Positions 36,845 through 45,283 of a stretch of 64,000 nucleotides of DNA are shown here, one piece after another; within the stretch, counting starts at the first letter, position 1; each line of letters starts with the position of its first letter. The stretch spans positions 62,001-126,000 of the forward strand of contig NZ_JABEQE010000006.1 in NCBI RefSeq assembly GCF_014174375.1, in the 5' to 3' direction. The DNA comes from Gluconacetobacter asukensis (lineage in GTDB: Bacteria; Pseudomonadota; Alphaproteobacteria; Acetobacterales; Acetobacteraceae). A program made the translations under genes and the position numbers. The notes under the pieces are model-generated. The model made no database searches. It was not told the DNA's origin and saw nothing but the letters and a program-made list of their open reading frames with translations.

Positions 36845-37300
36845 ATGGATCAGGACGGGCTCTATCAGCGGCAGGTGATCGAACGGGCGCGTGCGCCCGT
36901 CCATGCCGGCCCGCTGGAAGGCGCGGCCGGCCGGGGCGAGGGTACGAACCCGATGTGCGGCGACCGGGTGCGGATCGGTGTCTGGCTGGATGCGGACGGG
37001 CGGATCGGGACGGTTCGTCACCAGACGCGCGGATGTGCGATCTGCCTGGCTTCGGCCGACATGATGGCCGGGCTGGTGGCGGGGCAGGACAGGAGCGGGG
37101 CCGCGGCCATGGGGCGGGATTTTACCGCCCTGCTGCAAACCGGGCAGGATGGCGATTCCTGCCCGGAATTGAGGGTCTTCGCGCCCCTGCACCGGCACCG
37201 GTCGCGCATCCGCTGCGCGACCCTGGCATGGTCGGCGCTGGAGGCGGCGTTGATCGAGGCGCCTGCGGGAACGCCGGCGGGTGAGACGAGGGACGGATGA
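36845..37300 (+). CDS. sufU: SUF system NifU-like protein SufU
   Basis: A 151-residue IscU/SufU-fold protein. The three conserved Cys and the Asp are present: NPMCGDRV, GCAICLASADMM and RIRCATLAWSAL. SufU proteins bind zinc and accept sulfur from SufS, acting in place of SufE. The usual GxGCxIS block is TRGCAICLAS here. An extra Cys occurs in DSCPELRV. It follows sufS by 21 nt and its stop overlaps a possible upstream start of the next gene. Confidence 0.9.
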   Translation: MDQDGLYQRQVIERARAPVHAGPLEGAAGRGEGTNPMCGDRVRIGVWLDADGRIGTVRHQTRGCAICLASADMMAGLVAGQDRSGAAAMGRDFTALLQTGQDGDSCPELRVFAPLHRHRSRIRCATLAWSALEAALIEAPAGTPAGETRDG

Positions 37301-37307
37301 GGCGGGA

Positions 37308-37766
37308 ATGATGGTTCAGACCGACAGGATGGCCGCGATGGAAGAGACTGGAAACGGAGCCGAGGGGCACGCCTTCTCGTTCGACGCGCCTGCGGCTGGG
37401 GATAGCCCCGCGGTGGAAGGCTGGACGCCCGACGGGGAGCCTGCGGCGGACGGTGCGGCGGCGGTGCCCGACGAGGAGGCCGTGATCGCGGCGATCGCGT
37501 CGGTCTACGATCCGGAAATTCCGGTGAATATCTATGAGTTAGGCCTGATCTACGCGATCGACCTGCATCGTGACGGCACGGTGCGCATTGAAATGACGCT
37601 GACGGCCCCTAACTGCCCCAGCGCGCAGGAACTGCCGGCCCAGGTGCAGGAGGCGGTTCGCGCCGTCCCAGGTGTGACCGAGGCGACGGTCGAGATCGTC
37701 TGGGACCCGCCATGGGACATGTCGCGCATGAGCGACGATGCCCGCCTGAGCTTGAACATGTTCTGA
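37308..37766 (+). CDS. sufT: SUF system MIP18/DUF59-family protein SufT
   Basis: A 152-residue protein whose C-terminal 100 residues form a MIP18 (DUF59) domain, used in Fe-S cluster maturation or carriage. VYDPEIPVNIYELGLIYAID and TLTAPNCPSAQELPAQV (conserved Cys) are the family motifs, and the ending WDPPWDMSRMSDDARLSL is typical of SufT. The N-terminal 55 residues are Ala/Gly/Glu-rich and probably disordered. ATG 37308 lies after AGGCGGGA, 7 nt past the sufU stop; GTG 37281 would overlap sufU. Confidence 0.9.
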   Translation: MMVQTDRMAAMEETGNGAEGHAFSFDAPAAGDSPAVEGWTPDGEPAADGAAAVPDEEAVIAAIASVYDPEIPVNIYELGLIYAIDLHRDGTVRIEMTLTAPNCPSAQELPAQVQEAVRAVPGVTEATVEIVWDPPWDMSRMSDDARLSLNMF

Positions 37767-37812
37767 CACGTCGCGGCGGGATGCCATGCCCGCCGGGATC
37801 GGGAGATTGCCA

Positions 37813-38196
37813 ATGACTGTTTCCAGCAACGCGACGGCTGCATCGTCCGCTCCGACCCGGCGGGCGCTGCCGCCCCTGATGGCGCTGTCCGACCGCGCGG
37901 CCGATCGGCTGCGGGCATTGTATGCTACGGCCCATGCCGGGCAGTTGCTGCGGATTGCGATTTCGACCAAGGGGTGTTCTGGCCACGCCTACGATATGAG
38001 CTTTGTCGAGGCGGCCGGGCCGGGCGATGAGATCGTGACCGACAAGGGCGTGACGGTGCTGGTCGATCGCAAGGCCACGCTGTTCCTGATCGGCACGACG
38101 ATGGACTACGAGGTCAAGCAGCTCGAATCCGGCTTTACCTTCAACAATCCCAACGAGAAGGGCCGCTGCGGCTGCGGCGAGAGCTTTCACGTCTGA
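37813..38196 (+). CDS. sufA: A-type Fe-S carrier SufA/IscA-like
   Basis: A-type carrier of 127 residues that delivers assembled clusters to apoproteins. The three conserved Cys are in STKGCSGHAY and GRCGCGESF. LTLIGTTMDY-like sequence (LFLIGTTMDYEVKQLESGF) and FNNPNEKGRCGCG match the family. ATG 37813 follows GGGAG; the frame extends upstream to 37786 but those residues are not family-like. It ends the suf operon; the next gene is convergent. Confidence 0.94.
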   Translation: MTVSSNATAASSAPTRRALPPLMALSDRAADRLRALYATAHAGQLLRIAISTKGCSGHAYDMSFVEAAGPGDEIVTDKGVTVLVDRKATLFLIGTTMDYEVKQLESGFTFNNPNEKGRCGCGESFHV

Positions 38197-38270
38197 CGTG
38201 TGAGGCGGCGTTTTCTCTGATTGGCGATCTGATACGCGTCATTCTGTCATCCGAGCCCCGGGGCGATCTC

Positions 38271-39194
38271 TCACTCCTGCGCGCGGATATCCAGCCCGAG
38301 GCAGGCCGCGCCGAGCAGGCCGGCATCGGCCCCTAGCGCCGCGCGCTTGAGCAGCGGGCCGGACGTGGTGGTCAGGATGCGGGCGCGGACGGCCTCATCC
38401 AGCGCGTCGACCAGGGCGTGGGCGTTGCTCAGGCCGCCGGCGACCGGGACGATGGTGCTGCCGGTGACGTTGATCACATGGGCCAGGCCGGCGCCCATAT
38501 AAGACAGCCAGATATCGAGCGTCCTGCCGGCTTGGCGATCGCCTGTCTGCCAGGCTTCGAGGATCGCCCGGCTGGTCTGCGGCGTGCCGCCCGCCCAGAG
38601 ATGCAGCCGTTCCAGCGCGCGGGCGCCCGCGATCGTGTCGAGACACCCCGAGATGCCGCAGCCGCAGCGAAAGAGCGGGACCAGGGTCTCGGCTGCCTCC
38701 TGATCAAGGGGGGCAGGAGGGGGGATGACAACCGGCGCATGCCCCCATTCGCCCGTCACGCCGCCCAGGCCTGGCACGATCCGGCCATCGAGGACGAAAC
38801 CGCCACCGATTCCCGTACCGAGAATCACGCCGAAGACATTGCGATGCCCCCTGGCGATGCCGAAATGGGCCTCGGCCAGTGCAAAACAATCCGCATCATT
38901 GGCGATCCGGACCGCGCGACCGGTTTCGCGGTGGAGATGGGCGGCGAGTGGCAGGGACTGCACGCAGGGAATGTTTGCCGCGCGGATGATGCCGGTATCG
39001 GGACATTCCACGCCCGCAATGGCGATGTGCAGCGGCATGTCGGGCCAGGGCGCGCAGAGCGCGACAAGTGCGCCGATGAAGGCGGGGGCGTTATCAAGCG
39101 GTGTCGGAACGGAGCGGCGGTGTTCGGTCCGTCCATCGGGGTGAACCACCGCGAAATCGATGAACGATCCACCAATATCTGCGCAAAGAATCAT
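38271..39194 (-). CDS. nagK: ROK-family sugar kinase, N-acetylglucosamine kinase-like
   Basis: A 307-residue ROK kinase. The ATP phosphate loop is DIGGSFIDFAVVHPDG, the catalytic Asp is in NDADCFALAEAHFG, and the zinc-binding ROK motif is CGCGISGCLDTI, preceded by GEWGHAPV. Such kinases phosphorylate GlcNAc, glucose or similar; the neighbouring regulator, receptor, transporter, nagB and hexosaminidase favour GlcNAc. ATG 39194 is chosen because the ATP motif is then near the N-terminus; 39254 adds 20 unlike residues. It is divergent from the ROK repressor with a shared operator region between. Confidence 0.87.
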   Translation of the reverse strand: MILCADIGGSFIDFAVVHPDGRTEHRRSVPTPLDNAPAFIGALVALCAPWPDMPLHIAIAGVECPDTGIIRAANIPCVQSLPLAAHLHRETGRAVRIANDADCFALAEAHFGIARGHRNVFGVILGTGIGGGFVLDGRIVPGLGGVTGEWGHAPVVIPPPAPLDQEAAETLVPLFRCGCGISGCLDTIAGARALERLHLWAGGTPQTSRAILEAWQTGDRQAGRTLDIWLSYMGAGLAHVINVTGSTIVPVAGGLSNAHALVDALDEAVRARILTTTSGPLLKRAALGADAGLLGAACLGLDIRAQE

Positions 39195-39253
39195 GAAGGT
39201 TCCACACTGAGATTGCCCGCCCGGACGACAGGCAGGCCCGTCTACCCCGACCA

Positions 39254-39278
39254 TGTTTATAGGCCCTTTTTGTAAACA
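39254..39278. promoter_or_regulatory. second inverted repeat TGTTTA-N13-TAAACA
   Basis: TGTTTA (39254-39259) and TAAACA (39273-39278) form an exact 6-bp inverted repeat about 60 nt upstream of the kinase start and 75 nt before the repressor. It is 22 nt away from the 21-bp palindrome. It may be a second regulator site; short arms make chance possible. Confidence 0.25.
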
Positions 39279-39300
39279 GGCATTTCCCTATCCCGTCAAC

Positions 39301-39321
39301 ATAGTTCATAATATGAACTAT
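39301..39321. promoter_or_regulatory. 21-bp perfect palindrome, likely NagC-like repressor operator
   Basis: ATAGTTCATA-A-TATGAACTAT is a perfect 10-bp dyad with one central base, placed between divergent nagK and the ROK regulator, 32 nt before the regulator start. This is the size and location of a homodimeric repressor site, and TTC/GAA arms are reminiscent of ROK-family operators. It lies where it could control both genes. Confidence 0.6.
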
Positions 39322-39352
39322 TGACCGGCGATTCCTTCAGGGACCTCTCAGC

Positions 39353-40486
39353 ATGCTCTCCACCGGACATTATCTGATTCTGAGCAGCCTCAGTCGCAAT
39401 GGACCGGAGAGCCGGAGCGAACTCGCCTTGCGCCTGGGCATGAGCAAGGCCGCCGTGTCCAGCCTGGTGCGCGATCTGCTGAAGCAGGAAATCCTGTGCG
39501 AGCAGACGCCGGTTCATGGCAGCGGGCGGCCTTCGGTGCCGCTTGCCGTGCGGGCGGAAGCGGCGTGGTTCATCGGCATTTCCCTGCAGGACGATCCGGC
39601 AATCGTGGTGCTGACCGACCTGCATGGGACCGTGCATGACCGCATGGAACTGCCGCGTCATGCCGATCTGGAAACATGCGTGTCGTCCTTGTGCGATGCG
39701 ATCACGCACCTGCGGAAGGGGCTTCGGTCGGCCAAGGTTTCGGGCGTTGGCACGGCTCTTCCGGGTTTTGTGGCCAACGATCGTCAGACCTGCCTGGCAT
39801 GTGCCGCCCTGGGCTGGCGCGATGTCGATATCGGGGGGGTGCTGTCGAAGCGGACCGGCCTGCCGACCTGGATCGAGAACGATGCGAATGCCCTGATCCT
39901 GGGCGAGCAATTGTTCGGAGCCTTGCGAAGCAGCCCCGATTTCAGCGTGATCTTTATCAGCAACGGCATCGGTTGCGCGAACATCGTCAATGGGCGGCTT
40001 CTGCGCGGTTATGCCGGCGGGGCGGGGGAAATGTCGCACGCGCCGATCGTGACGGACATGGCCCATGCCCTGCCGTGTCGCTGTGGCAATCGCGGCTGCC
40101 TGGAGACCGTGGCCTCGCTTCTGGCAATCGGCAATGCCGCCCGGCGGGCGGGGCTGCCCGGAGAGATCGCCGAATTGGCCCGGCTGGCGGCCGGTGCGCA
40201 CCCCGAGGCGCTGTCGATCCTGCATCATGCCGGCGCCTCGATGGGACTTGCCACCGCCCATCTGATCCAGCTGATCGATCCGAGCCATGTCGTGGTGATG
40301 CTGGACCCCAACCTGCGTGACGGGATCTATGGCCATGCCCTGCAACGCGAGACCGAGTCCCACATCCTGCGGCGCCCGGTTTCGCGGGGTATGATCCAGT
40401 TCCGGGATTTTGAGCCCGACAGCTTTGCCTGCGGCGCCGCAAGCCTTGCGGCGCGCTACTTCATTTTCGGCCCGGACGGCGTTTGA
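39353..40486 (+). CDS. ROK-family transcriptional repressor (NagC-like)
   Basis: A 377-residue regulator: an N-terminal winged helix (GPESRSELALRLGMSKAAVS, LVRDLLKQEILCE) followed by a ROK sugar-binding domain (ENDANALILGEQLFGAL, AGEMSHAP, CRCGNRGCLETVAS with the zinc Cys set). It differs from ROK kinases by having the DNA-binding head; the kinase-type ATP loop (DxGGTK) is absent, as in NagC. It probably represses the downstream TonB receptor and nag operon until GlcNAc or GlcNAc-6-P binds. ATG 39353 follows AGGGACC. Confidence 0.88.
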   Translation: MLSTGHYLILSSLSRNGPESRSELALRLGMSKAAVSSLVRDLLKQEILCEQTPVHGSGRPSVPLAVRAEAAWFIGISLQDDPAIVVLTDLHGTVHDRMELPRHADLETCVSSLCDAITHLRKGLRSAKVSGVGTALPGFVANDRQTCLACAALGWRDVDIGGVLSKRTGLPTWIENDANALILGEQLFGALRSSPDFSVIFISNGIGCANIVNGRLLRGYAGGAGEMSHAPIVTDMAHALPCRCGNRGCLETVASLLAIGNAARRAGLPGEIAELARLAAGAHPEALSILHHAGASMGLATAHLIQLIDPSHVVVMLDPNLRDGIYGHALQRETESHILRRPVSRGMIQFRDFEPDSFACGAASLAARYFIFGPDGV

Positions 40487-40683
40487 ACGGCCTGTGTGGC
40501 CGGCGAGATTGTGTCATTCCCGCAACAGTTTTGCGGATGGAGAACGAAAACACTTTGTTTTAAGTTCGAATTAAGTCACCCGGATTAAATTCCTGTTGCG
40601 CATTAAAAACCCGTTTGCGAGCTTGTTTCTGAAGAGCAATGATAAAAACTATTCACCGTCAGCCGGGTCGTGGAGTTGTCACC
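40487..40683. promoter_or_regulatory. leader region of TonB receptor with dyad symmetry
   Basis: Gap of 197 nt before the receptor. CCGCAA (40520-40525) and TTGCGG (40531-40536) form an exact dyad with a 5-nt spacer. About 30 nt later an AT-rich stretch includes AAGTTCGAATT, partly like the half-site AGTTCAT of the 21-bp operator. These could be repressor sites; not conclusive. Confidence 0.35.
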
Positions 40684-43104
40684 ATGCGCATCTCATTCCG
40701 CCAGCTTTCCCTCTCCTGCGTTGCGTTGACCGGTCTTGCCGCGGCAGCCGCGCACGCCCAGACGAAAAAGACGGCCACCGGCCAGGACCGGAAGACCACG
40801 GCGAGCGCGCCGGCGGCCCGGAACGGGTCATCCGGCGGCGATGATCTCAGTTCGTCCGTCCTGGGGCAGTTCACCCGGTCATCAGAAGAAATCTCGGTCA
40901 CCAACCATGCCGTGGCGGCGACCGGCATTACCAACCGTACGCCGGGTGGCGGGCTGATGCCGCCGCAATCCGCGCCGCGTTCGCAGAGCGGCATCACGCG
41001 TGATTTCATCGCCAAACAGGGGCCGTCATCCAACATCACGTCTTTGATCGCCGATCTTCCCGGCGTGACGGTGAGCAGCCAGGACCCGTTCGGCACCACC
41101 GGGGACCATCTTCAGGTTCGTGGCTTGAATGAAACCCAGTTCGGCTATCTGTTCGAAGGTGCGCCGCTGGCGGACCCGATCAATTACGCGCCCTATACGG
41201 CGACGCTGGTCGATACCGAGAATCTTGGTTCCGTCACGATCTCGCAGGGGGCGCCGGACCTGAACGCGCCGTTCTACAACGCCGTGGGCGGGCAGATCAC
41301 GGCATCGGCGATCAACCCGTCGCACCATATGGGCGGATTTGCCGACCTTGCCGGCGGTTCCTATAGTTTCAACAAGGAATTCCTGCGGTTCGATACGGGT
41401 GACATCGGCAATTCCGGCGTGCGCGGCTTCCTGTCCTTCTCCCATACCGGCTACGATAATGGCGCGCGCGGTCCCGGTGGCTTCATGCGCTATCATCTCG
41501 ATACCAAATTCGTGAAGGAGTGGGGGGACGGTAACAATATCGCCGCCATATTCTCCTACAACCGTCAGGAAGCGACCTCCTGGCGGGCGCCCACCATGGC
41601 GCAATGGAAGCAATATGGCGTCGGATTCTCCTACGACCCGAATTTCACTCCGGGCGACGCGCGTTACTACAAGCTGGCTAACCAGAATCTGAACCAGCAG
41701 CTTCTCGTGATGCCGATGAACTTCACGCTGACGGACCGGTTGAAGCTGCATGTGACGCCTTACTACGTCCATCAGTTCGGTCCGTCCCTGGGCGGCGAAA
41801 ACATTCCGGCGGTCGGCGGGTATTACGGAACGCAGCAATATGGCCAGCTTTCGGGCGGAACCGTCGTCAATGGCAGCATCCTGACCGTGGGCCGCGATCC
41901 GTGGAACCAGAAGACGGGCGGGCTGAACATGTCGGCCGACTGGCGGATCAGCAAGAGCAACACGTTCTCCTTCGGCTGGTGGTACGCCTATACCACCCAT
42001 GAGGAACTGTCGGATTTCCTGCCGGTCAATGCCGATGGCAGCGGCTGGTCGGGCACCCCGATCCGCGTGAACGGGCATATCCTGTCCGGGTACGATCTGA
42101 ATTTCATGCAGCAGGTCAACACGCTGTTCATCGCCGATACGCAGCGGCTGCTGAACGACAGGCTGACCCTCAGCGCGGGCTTCCGCGTCGCCATGGTCTC
42201 GCGTCAGGGAACGAACCTGATCCCCGGGGCGGACCCGTACAAGATGCAGGGCAACTACTTCGAACCGCTGCCGCAATTCTCGGCGAGTTACAAGATCACG
42301 CCCCACGACCAGATCTTCCTCAACGGGACGACGGCATTCCGGGCTCCGGCCTCGGTCGAGGCCTATTCGCAGATCTTCGACCCGAATTCGTCGCACGCGG
42401 TGATGCAGCCGCAGACCCTCAAGCCCGAATATTCGATCAGCGAGGAAATCGGTTATCGCCACCAGGGCAGTCTCTATAATTTCTCGATGTCGCTGTTCAA
42501 CATCAACATGACCAACCATCAGGTGACCTCGACGGGCTATATTCCCGGCACCAACCAGATGGTTGCGTCCCCGATCAATATCGGCGGCCAGACCTCGCGC
42601 GGCGTCCAGGCGGAAGTGGGGCTGGCGCGCTGGCATCATTTCAGCCCGTATGTCTCGGGCCAGTTCCTGCATTCGACCTTCGACAATGATTTCAACACCG
42701 GGATGGGCTCGCTGCCGACGGCTGGAAAGGTCGCGGTGGCAGCGCCGAAATTCACCGGCGCCATCGGCCTGAATTACGATGACGGCACCTTCTTCGGCAA
42801 TTTCGACCTGCGCTATGTCGATACCCAGTACACGACCTTCATGAATGACGAGAAAATGCCGTCCTACATTACGTCGAACCTGGCGCTGGGTTATCGGATG
42901 AAGGGCATCGGGCCGATGAAGCACCCGCAGATCCAGCTCAACCTGACCAATCTCGGCGACAATCACTATGTCTCCGGCTCCAGCTACACCGCGAACGCCC
43001 ATCCGCACGTGACCTCGACCGGTCAGATCGCCACCGGCGGCGGGCCCGTCTATTATGTCGGCGGCGTGTTTGCCGCCGTGGTTTCGCTGTCCACCGGGTT
43101 CTGA
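40684..43104 (+). CDS. TonB-dependent outer-membrane receptor
   Basis: Outer-membrane beta-barrel receptor of 806 residues with a signal peptide (LSLSCVALTGLAAAAAHA). The plug domain runs from about residue 100 (ITSLIADLPGVTVSSQDPFG, DHLQVRGLNETQFGYLFEG, VTISQGAPDLNAPFY). The barrel follows and the C-terminus ends in FAAVVSLSTGF, with terminal Phe for BAM-mediated insertion. No N-terminal signalling extension is evident. Its place next to a sugar MFS, nagB and a hexosaminidase suggests uptake of chitin-derived oligosaccharides or GlcNAc rather than a siderophore, an inference. ATG 40684 follows GGAG. Confidence 0.92.
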   Translation: MRISFRQLSLSCVALTGLAAAAAHAQTKKTATGQDRKTTASAPAARNGSSGGDDLSSSVLGQFTRSSEEISVTNHAVAATGITNRTPGGGLMPPQSAPRSQSGITRDFIAKQGPSSNITSLIADLPGVTVSSQDPFGTTGDHLQVRGLNETQFGYLFEGAPLADPINYAPYTATLVDTENLGSVTISQGAPDLNAPFYNAVGGQITASAINPSHHMGGFADLAGGSYSFNKEFLRFDTGDIGNSGVRGFLSFSHTGYDNGARGPGGFMRYHLDTKFVKEWGDGNNIAAIFSYNRQEATSWRAPTMAQWKQYGVGFSYDPNFTPGDARYYKLANQNLNQQLLVMPMNFTLTDRLKLHVTPYYVHQFGPSLGGENIPAVGGYYGTQQYGQLSGGTVVNGSILTVGRDPWNQKTGGLNMSADWRISKSNTFSFGWWYAYTTHEELSDFLPVNADGSGWSGTPIRVNGHILSGYDLNFMQQVNTLFIADTQRLLNDRLTLSAGFRVAMVSRQGTNLIPGADPYKMQGNYFEPLPQFSASYKITPHDQIFLNGTTAFRAPASVEAYSQIFDPNSSHAVMQPQTLKPEYSISEEIGYRHQGSLYNFSMSLFNINMTNHQVTSTGYIPGTNQMVASPINIGGQTSRGVQAEVGLARWHHFSPYVSGQFLHSTFDNDFNTGMGSLPTAGKVAVAAPKFTGAIGLNYDDGTFFGNFDLRYVDTQYTTFMNDEKMPSYITSNLALGYRMKGIGPMKHPQIQLNLTNLGDNHYVSGSSYTANAHPHVTSTGQIATGGGPVYYVGGVFAAVVSLSTGF

Positions 43105-43106
43105 CG

Positions 43107-44477
43107 GTGCAGGACGGATCGGATCTTTCGCCCCGGCCGGTGTCTTCACCGGCCGGGGGATTCAATGGATGGTCGTGGGTAGCCGGTCTCGCGGCACGCA
43201 GCCCCGCCGGGGCCTATGGCTGGCGCCCCATCCTGATCATGGCCACCCTGTTCTTCAGCATCGGTTTCGTGACCTGGCTGAATGGCCCGCTGATCACGTT
43301 CGTCCAGGTTGCTTTCAATCTGGATGATGTCTCGGCGTTTCTGGTGCCCGTCTGTTTCTACCTCGCCTATTTCATCTTTCCGCTGCCTGCGACGGCGCTG
43401 ACGCGGCGGATCGGGCTGCGGCGCGGCCTGTCCATCGCCCTGGTCGTGATGGCGGCAGGGACCGCGCTGTTCGGGGAGTGCGTCAATGCACGATGGTATG
43501 TCGGTGCGCTCAGCGGCCTGACGGTGATCGGCGCCGGATTGTCGTTGCTGCAGATTACGATCAACCCTTATGTCAGCCTGCTGGGGGGGCATGATCGTGC
43601 TGCCCAGCGCATCGCGATCATGGGGATCGCCAACAAATTCGCCGGTATCGTGGCACCTGCGCTTTTCGCGGTCATCGTCATGCCGAATGTCGGGGGTGTG
43701 GCGGCCGATATCGCGCGCACGCCGCCCGGCCCCGCCCGCGAGGCGACGCTGGCGGCCTTTACCCACGCCGTTCATGCACCCTATGCGGCCATGGCTGGCT
43801 TGCTGCTGCTGCTGGCGGTCTTTACCGCGCGTGCCAGGCTGCCCGACATTGCCATGGAGACTGCCGCGCCGCGCGCCCGCGATCGTGGGGCGGCCCAGCC
43901 GGGATGGCTGGTGACCGGCGCCTTTGCCATGTTCCTGTATGTCGGGGTGGAGGTCATGGCCGGGGATGCCATCGGGCTCTATGGCCGCTCCTTCGGCCTG
44001 TCGCTGGACGTGACGAAATATCTGACGGCGTTGACCCTTGCCGCGATGATGGCCGGTTATCTGGCAGGCATGGTCCTCGTGCCGCGTGTCGTTGACCAGG
44101 AACGCTATATGCTGCTGTCCTGTGTCGGTGGAATCCTGCTGTGCATGGTGGCGATGGTGGCACCGGGCGTGCTGCCGGTCTTCTGTGTGGCGCTGCTGGG
44201 ATTTGCCAATGCGATGATCCTGCCGGCGCTTTTCCCCATCGTGCTTGCCGAAGGTGGCCCCGAGGGGGGGAGGACGACTTCGTTCCTGATCATGGCCTAT
44301 TCCGGCGGGGCGGTGCTGCCGCAGGTTTTCGTGCATCTTGTCCCGACGCTGGGCACGACGCCTTCTTTCATGGTGTTGGCCGTTCCATCCTATGTCTTCA
44401 TCGGCGGATGGATCGTCGCGCTGCGCGCGGGGAGGCGACGGCCGGATCTGGCCATGGGAAGGAGCGAAACGCGGTGA
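43107..44477 (+). CDS. sugar MFS transporter, FucP/NagP-like
   Basis: Inner-membrane transporter of 456 residues, 12 hydrophobic segments, FucP subfamily. FSIGFVTWLNGPLITFVQVA, VPVCFYLAYFIFPLPATAL and LSLLQITINPYVSLLGGHD match NagP/FucP proteins (typical: GFVTWLNG and NPYVS). It probably imports GlcNAc by proton symport. The GTG start at 43107 is 2 nt after the receptor stop. Its own stop overlaps the nagB GTG (44474), so receptor, transporter and deaminase appear translationally linked. Confidence 0.88.
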   Translation: MQDGSDLSPRPVSSPAGGFNGWSWVAGLAARSPAGAYGWRPILIMATLFFSIGFVTWLNGPLITFVQVAFNLDDVSAFLVPVCFYLAYFIFPLPATALTRRIGLRRGLSIALVVMAAGTALFGECVNARWYVGALSGLTVIGAGLSLLQITINPYVSLLGGHDRAAQRIAIMGIANKFAGIVAPALFAVIVMPNVGGVAADIARTPPGPAREATLAAFTHAVHAPYAAMAGLLLLLAVFTARARLPDIAMETAAPRARDRGAAQPGWLVTGAFAMFLYVGVEVMAGDAIGLYGRSFGLSLDVTKYLTALTLAAMMAGYLAGMVLVPRVVDQERYMLLSCVGGILLCMVAMVAPGVLPVFCVALLGFANAMILPALFPIVLAEGGPEGGRTTSFLIMAYSGGAVLPQVFVHLVPTLGTTPSFMVLAVPSYVFIGGWIVALRAGRRRPDLAMGRSETR

Positions 44478-45283
44478 AGGTCATCATCTGTCCCGATCCT
44501 GCCCATGTTGCTGAACTGGCGGCGCGGCTGCTGGCCGATCAGGTGCGCGGCAGGCCGGATTCCGTCCTGGGGCTGGCGACAGGGCGGACCATGGAGGCGA
44601 TCTACCGCCTGCTGGTCGGGACTGCCCGTGCGGATGGTGTCGATTTCGGTGCTGTCACGACCTTCAATCTCGACGAGTATGTCGGCCTGTCGGGCGGCCA
44701 TGCCCAGTCCTATCGCCATTATATGCGTGCGCACCTGTTTGCGCATGTCGATCTTGCTCCGGAGCGGAGCCATGTTCCCAATGGCGCGGCGCCTGATGCC
44801 GATGCCGAGGCCGCCGGATACGAGGCGCGTATCGCACAGGCCGGCGGGATCGATCTGCAGCTTCTCGGCCTGGGCGAGAACGGACATATCGGTTTCAACG
44901 AGCCCTTGTCGTCGCTTGCCAGCCGCACCCGCGTCGTCACCCTGGCGCAAGCGACCCTGGCGCAGAATGCCGGGATGTTCGGCGGCGACCTGTCGCGTGT
45001 GCCGACGCGGGCCATCACGATGGGGACGGGCACGATCCTGGAGGCCCGCAAGACGCTGATGGTCGTGACCGGTGCGCGCAAGGCCGCGATCGCGGCGCGT
45101 GCGATCGAGGGGCCGGTCAGTGCGGCGGTGCCGGGTTCCGCGCTGCAATTCCATCCCGATTGCCTGGTCCTGCTCGACCCGGCGGCGGCTTCGGGCCTGG
45201 CCCAGCGCGACGCGATCGAATGGCAGATGCGGCATGATGCGGAACTCGTCGCGATTCAGTCGGCGCAATCGGCAGGACGGTGA
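44474..45283 (+). CDS. nagB: glucosamine-6-phosphate deaminase
   Basis: Enzyme of 269 residues that converts glucosamine-6-phosphate to fructose-6-phosphate and ammonia. Motifs are LGLATGRTMEAIYRLL, the catalytic Asp in TFNLDEYVGLSGGHAQSYR, LLGLGENGHIGFNEP, and MGTGTILEARKTLMVVTG. GTG 44474 overlaps the transporter TGA (44475-44477). Its TGA overlaps the cutC ATG as TGATG. It gives the cluster its amino-sugar assignment, since the substrate is GlcN-6-P. The matching deacetylase nagA is not visible in this window. Confidence 0.94.
   Translation: MKVIICPDPAHVAELAARLLADQVRGRPDSVLGLATGRTMEAIYRLLVGTARADGVDFGAVTTFNLDEYVGLSGGHAQSYRHYMRAHLFAHVDLAPERSHVPNGAAPDADAEAAGYEARIAQAGGIDLQLLGLGENGHIGFNEPLSSLASRTRVVTLAQATLAQNAGMFGGDLSRVPTRAITMGTGTILEARKTLMVVTGARKAAIAARAIEGPVSAAVPGSALQFHPDCLVLLDPAAASGLAQRDAIEWQMRHDAELVAIQSAQSAGR

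Noticed and set aside
41026-43149. 707-codon minus-strand frame opposite the TonB receptor
   Set aside because: Shadow frame; the plus-strand protein has signal, plug and terminal Phe.
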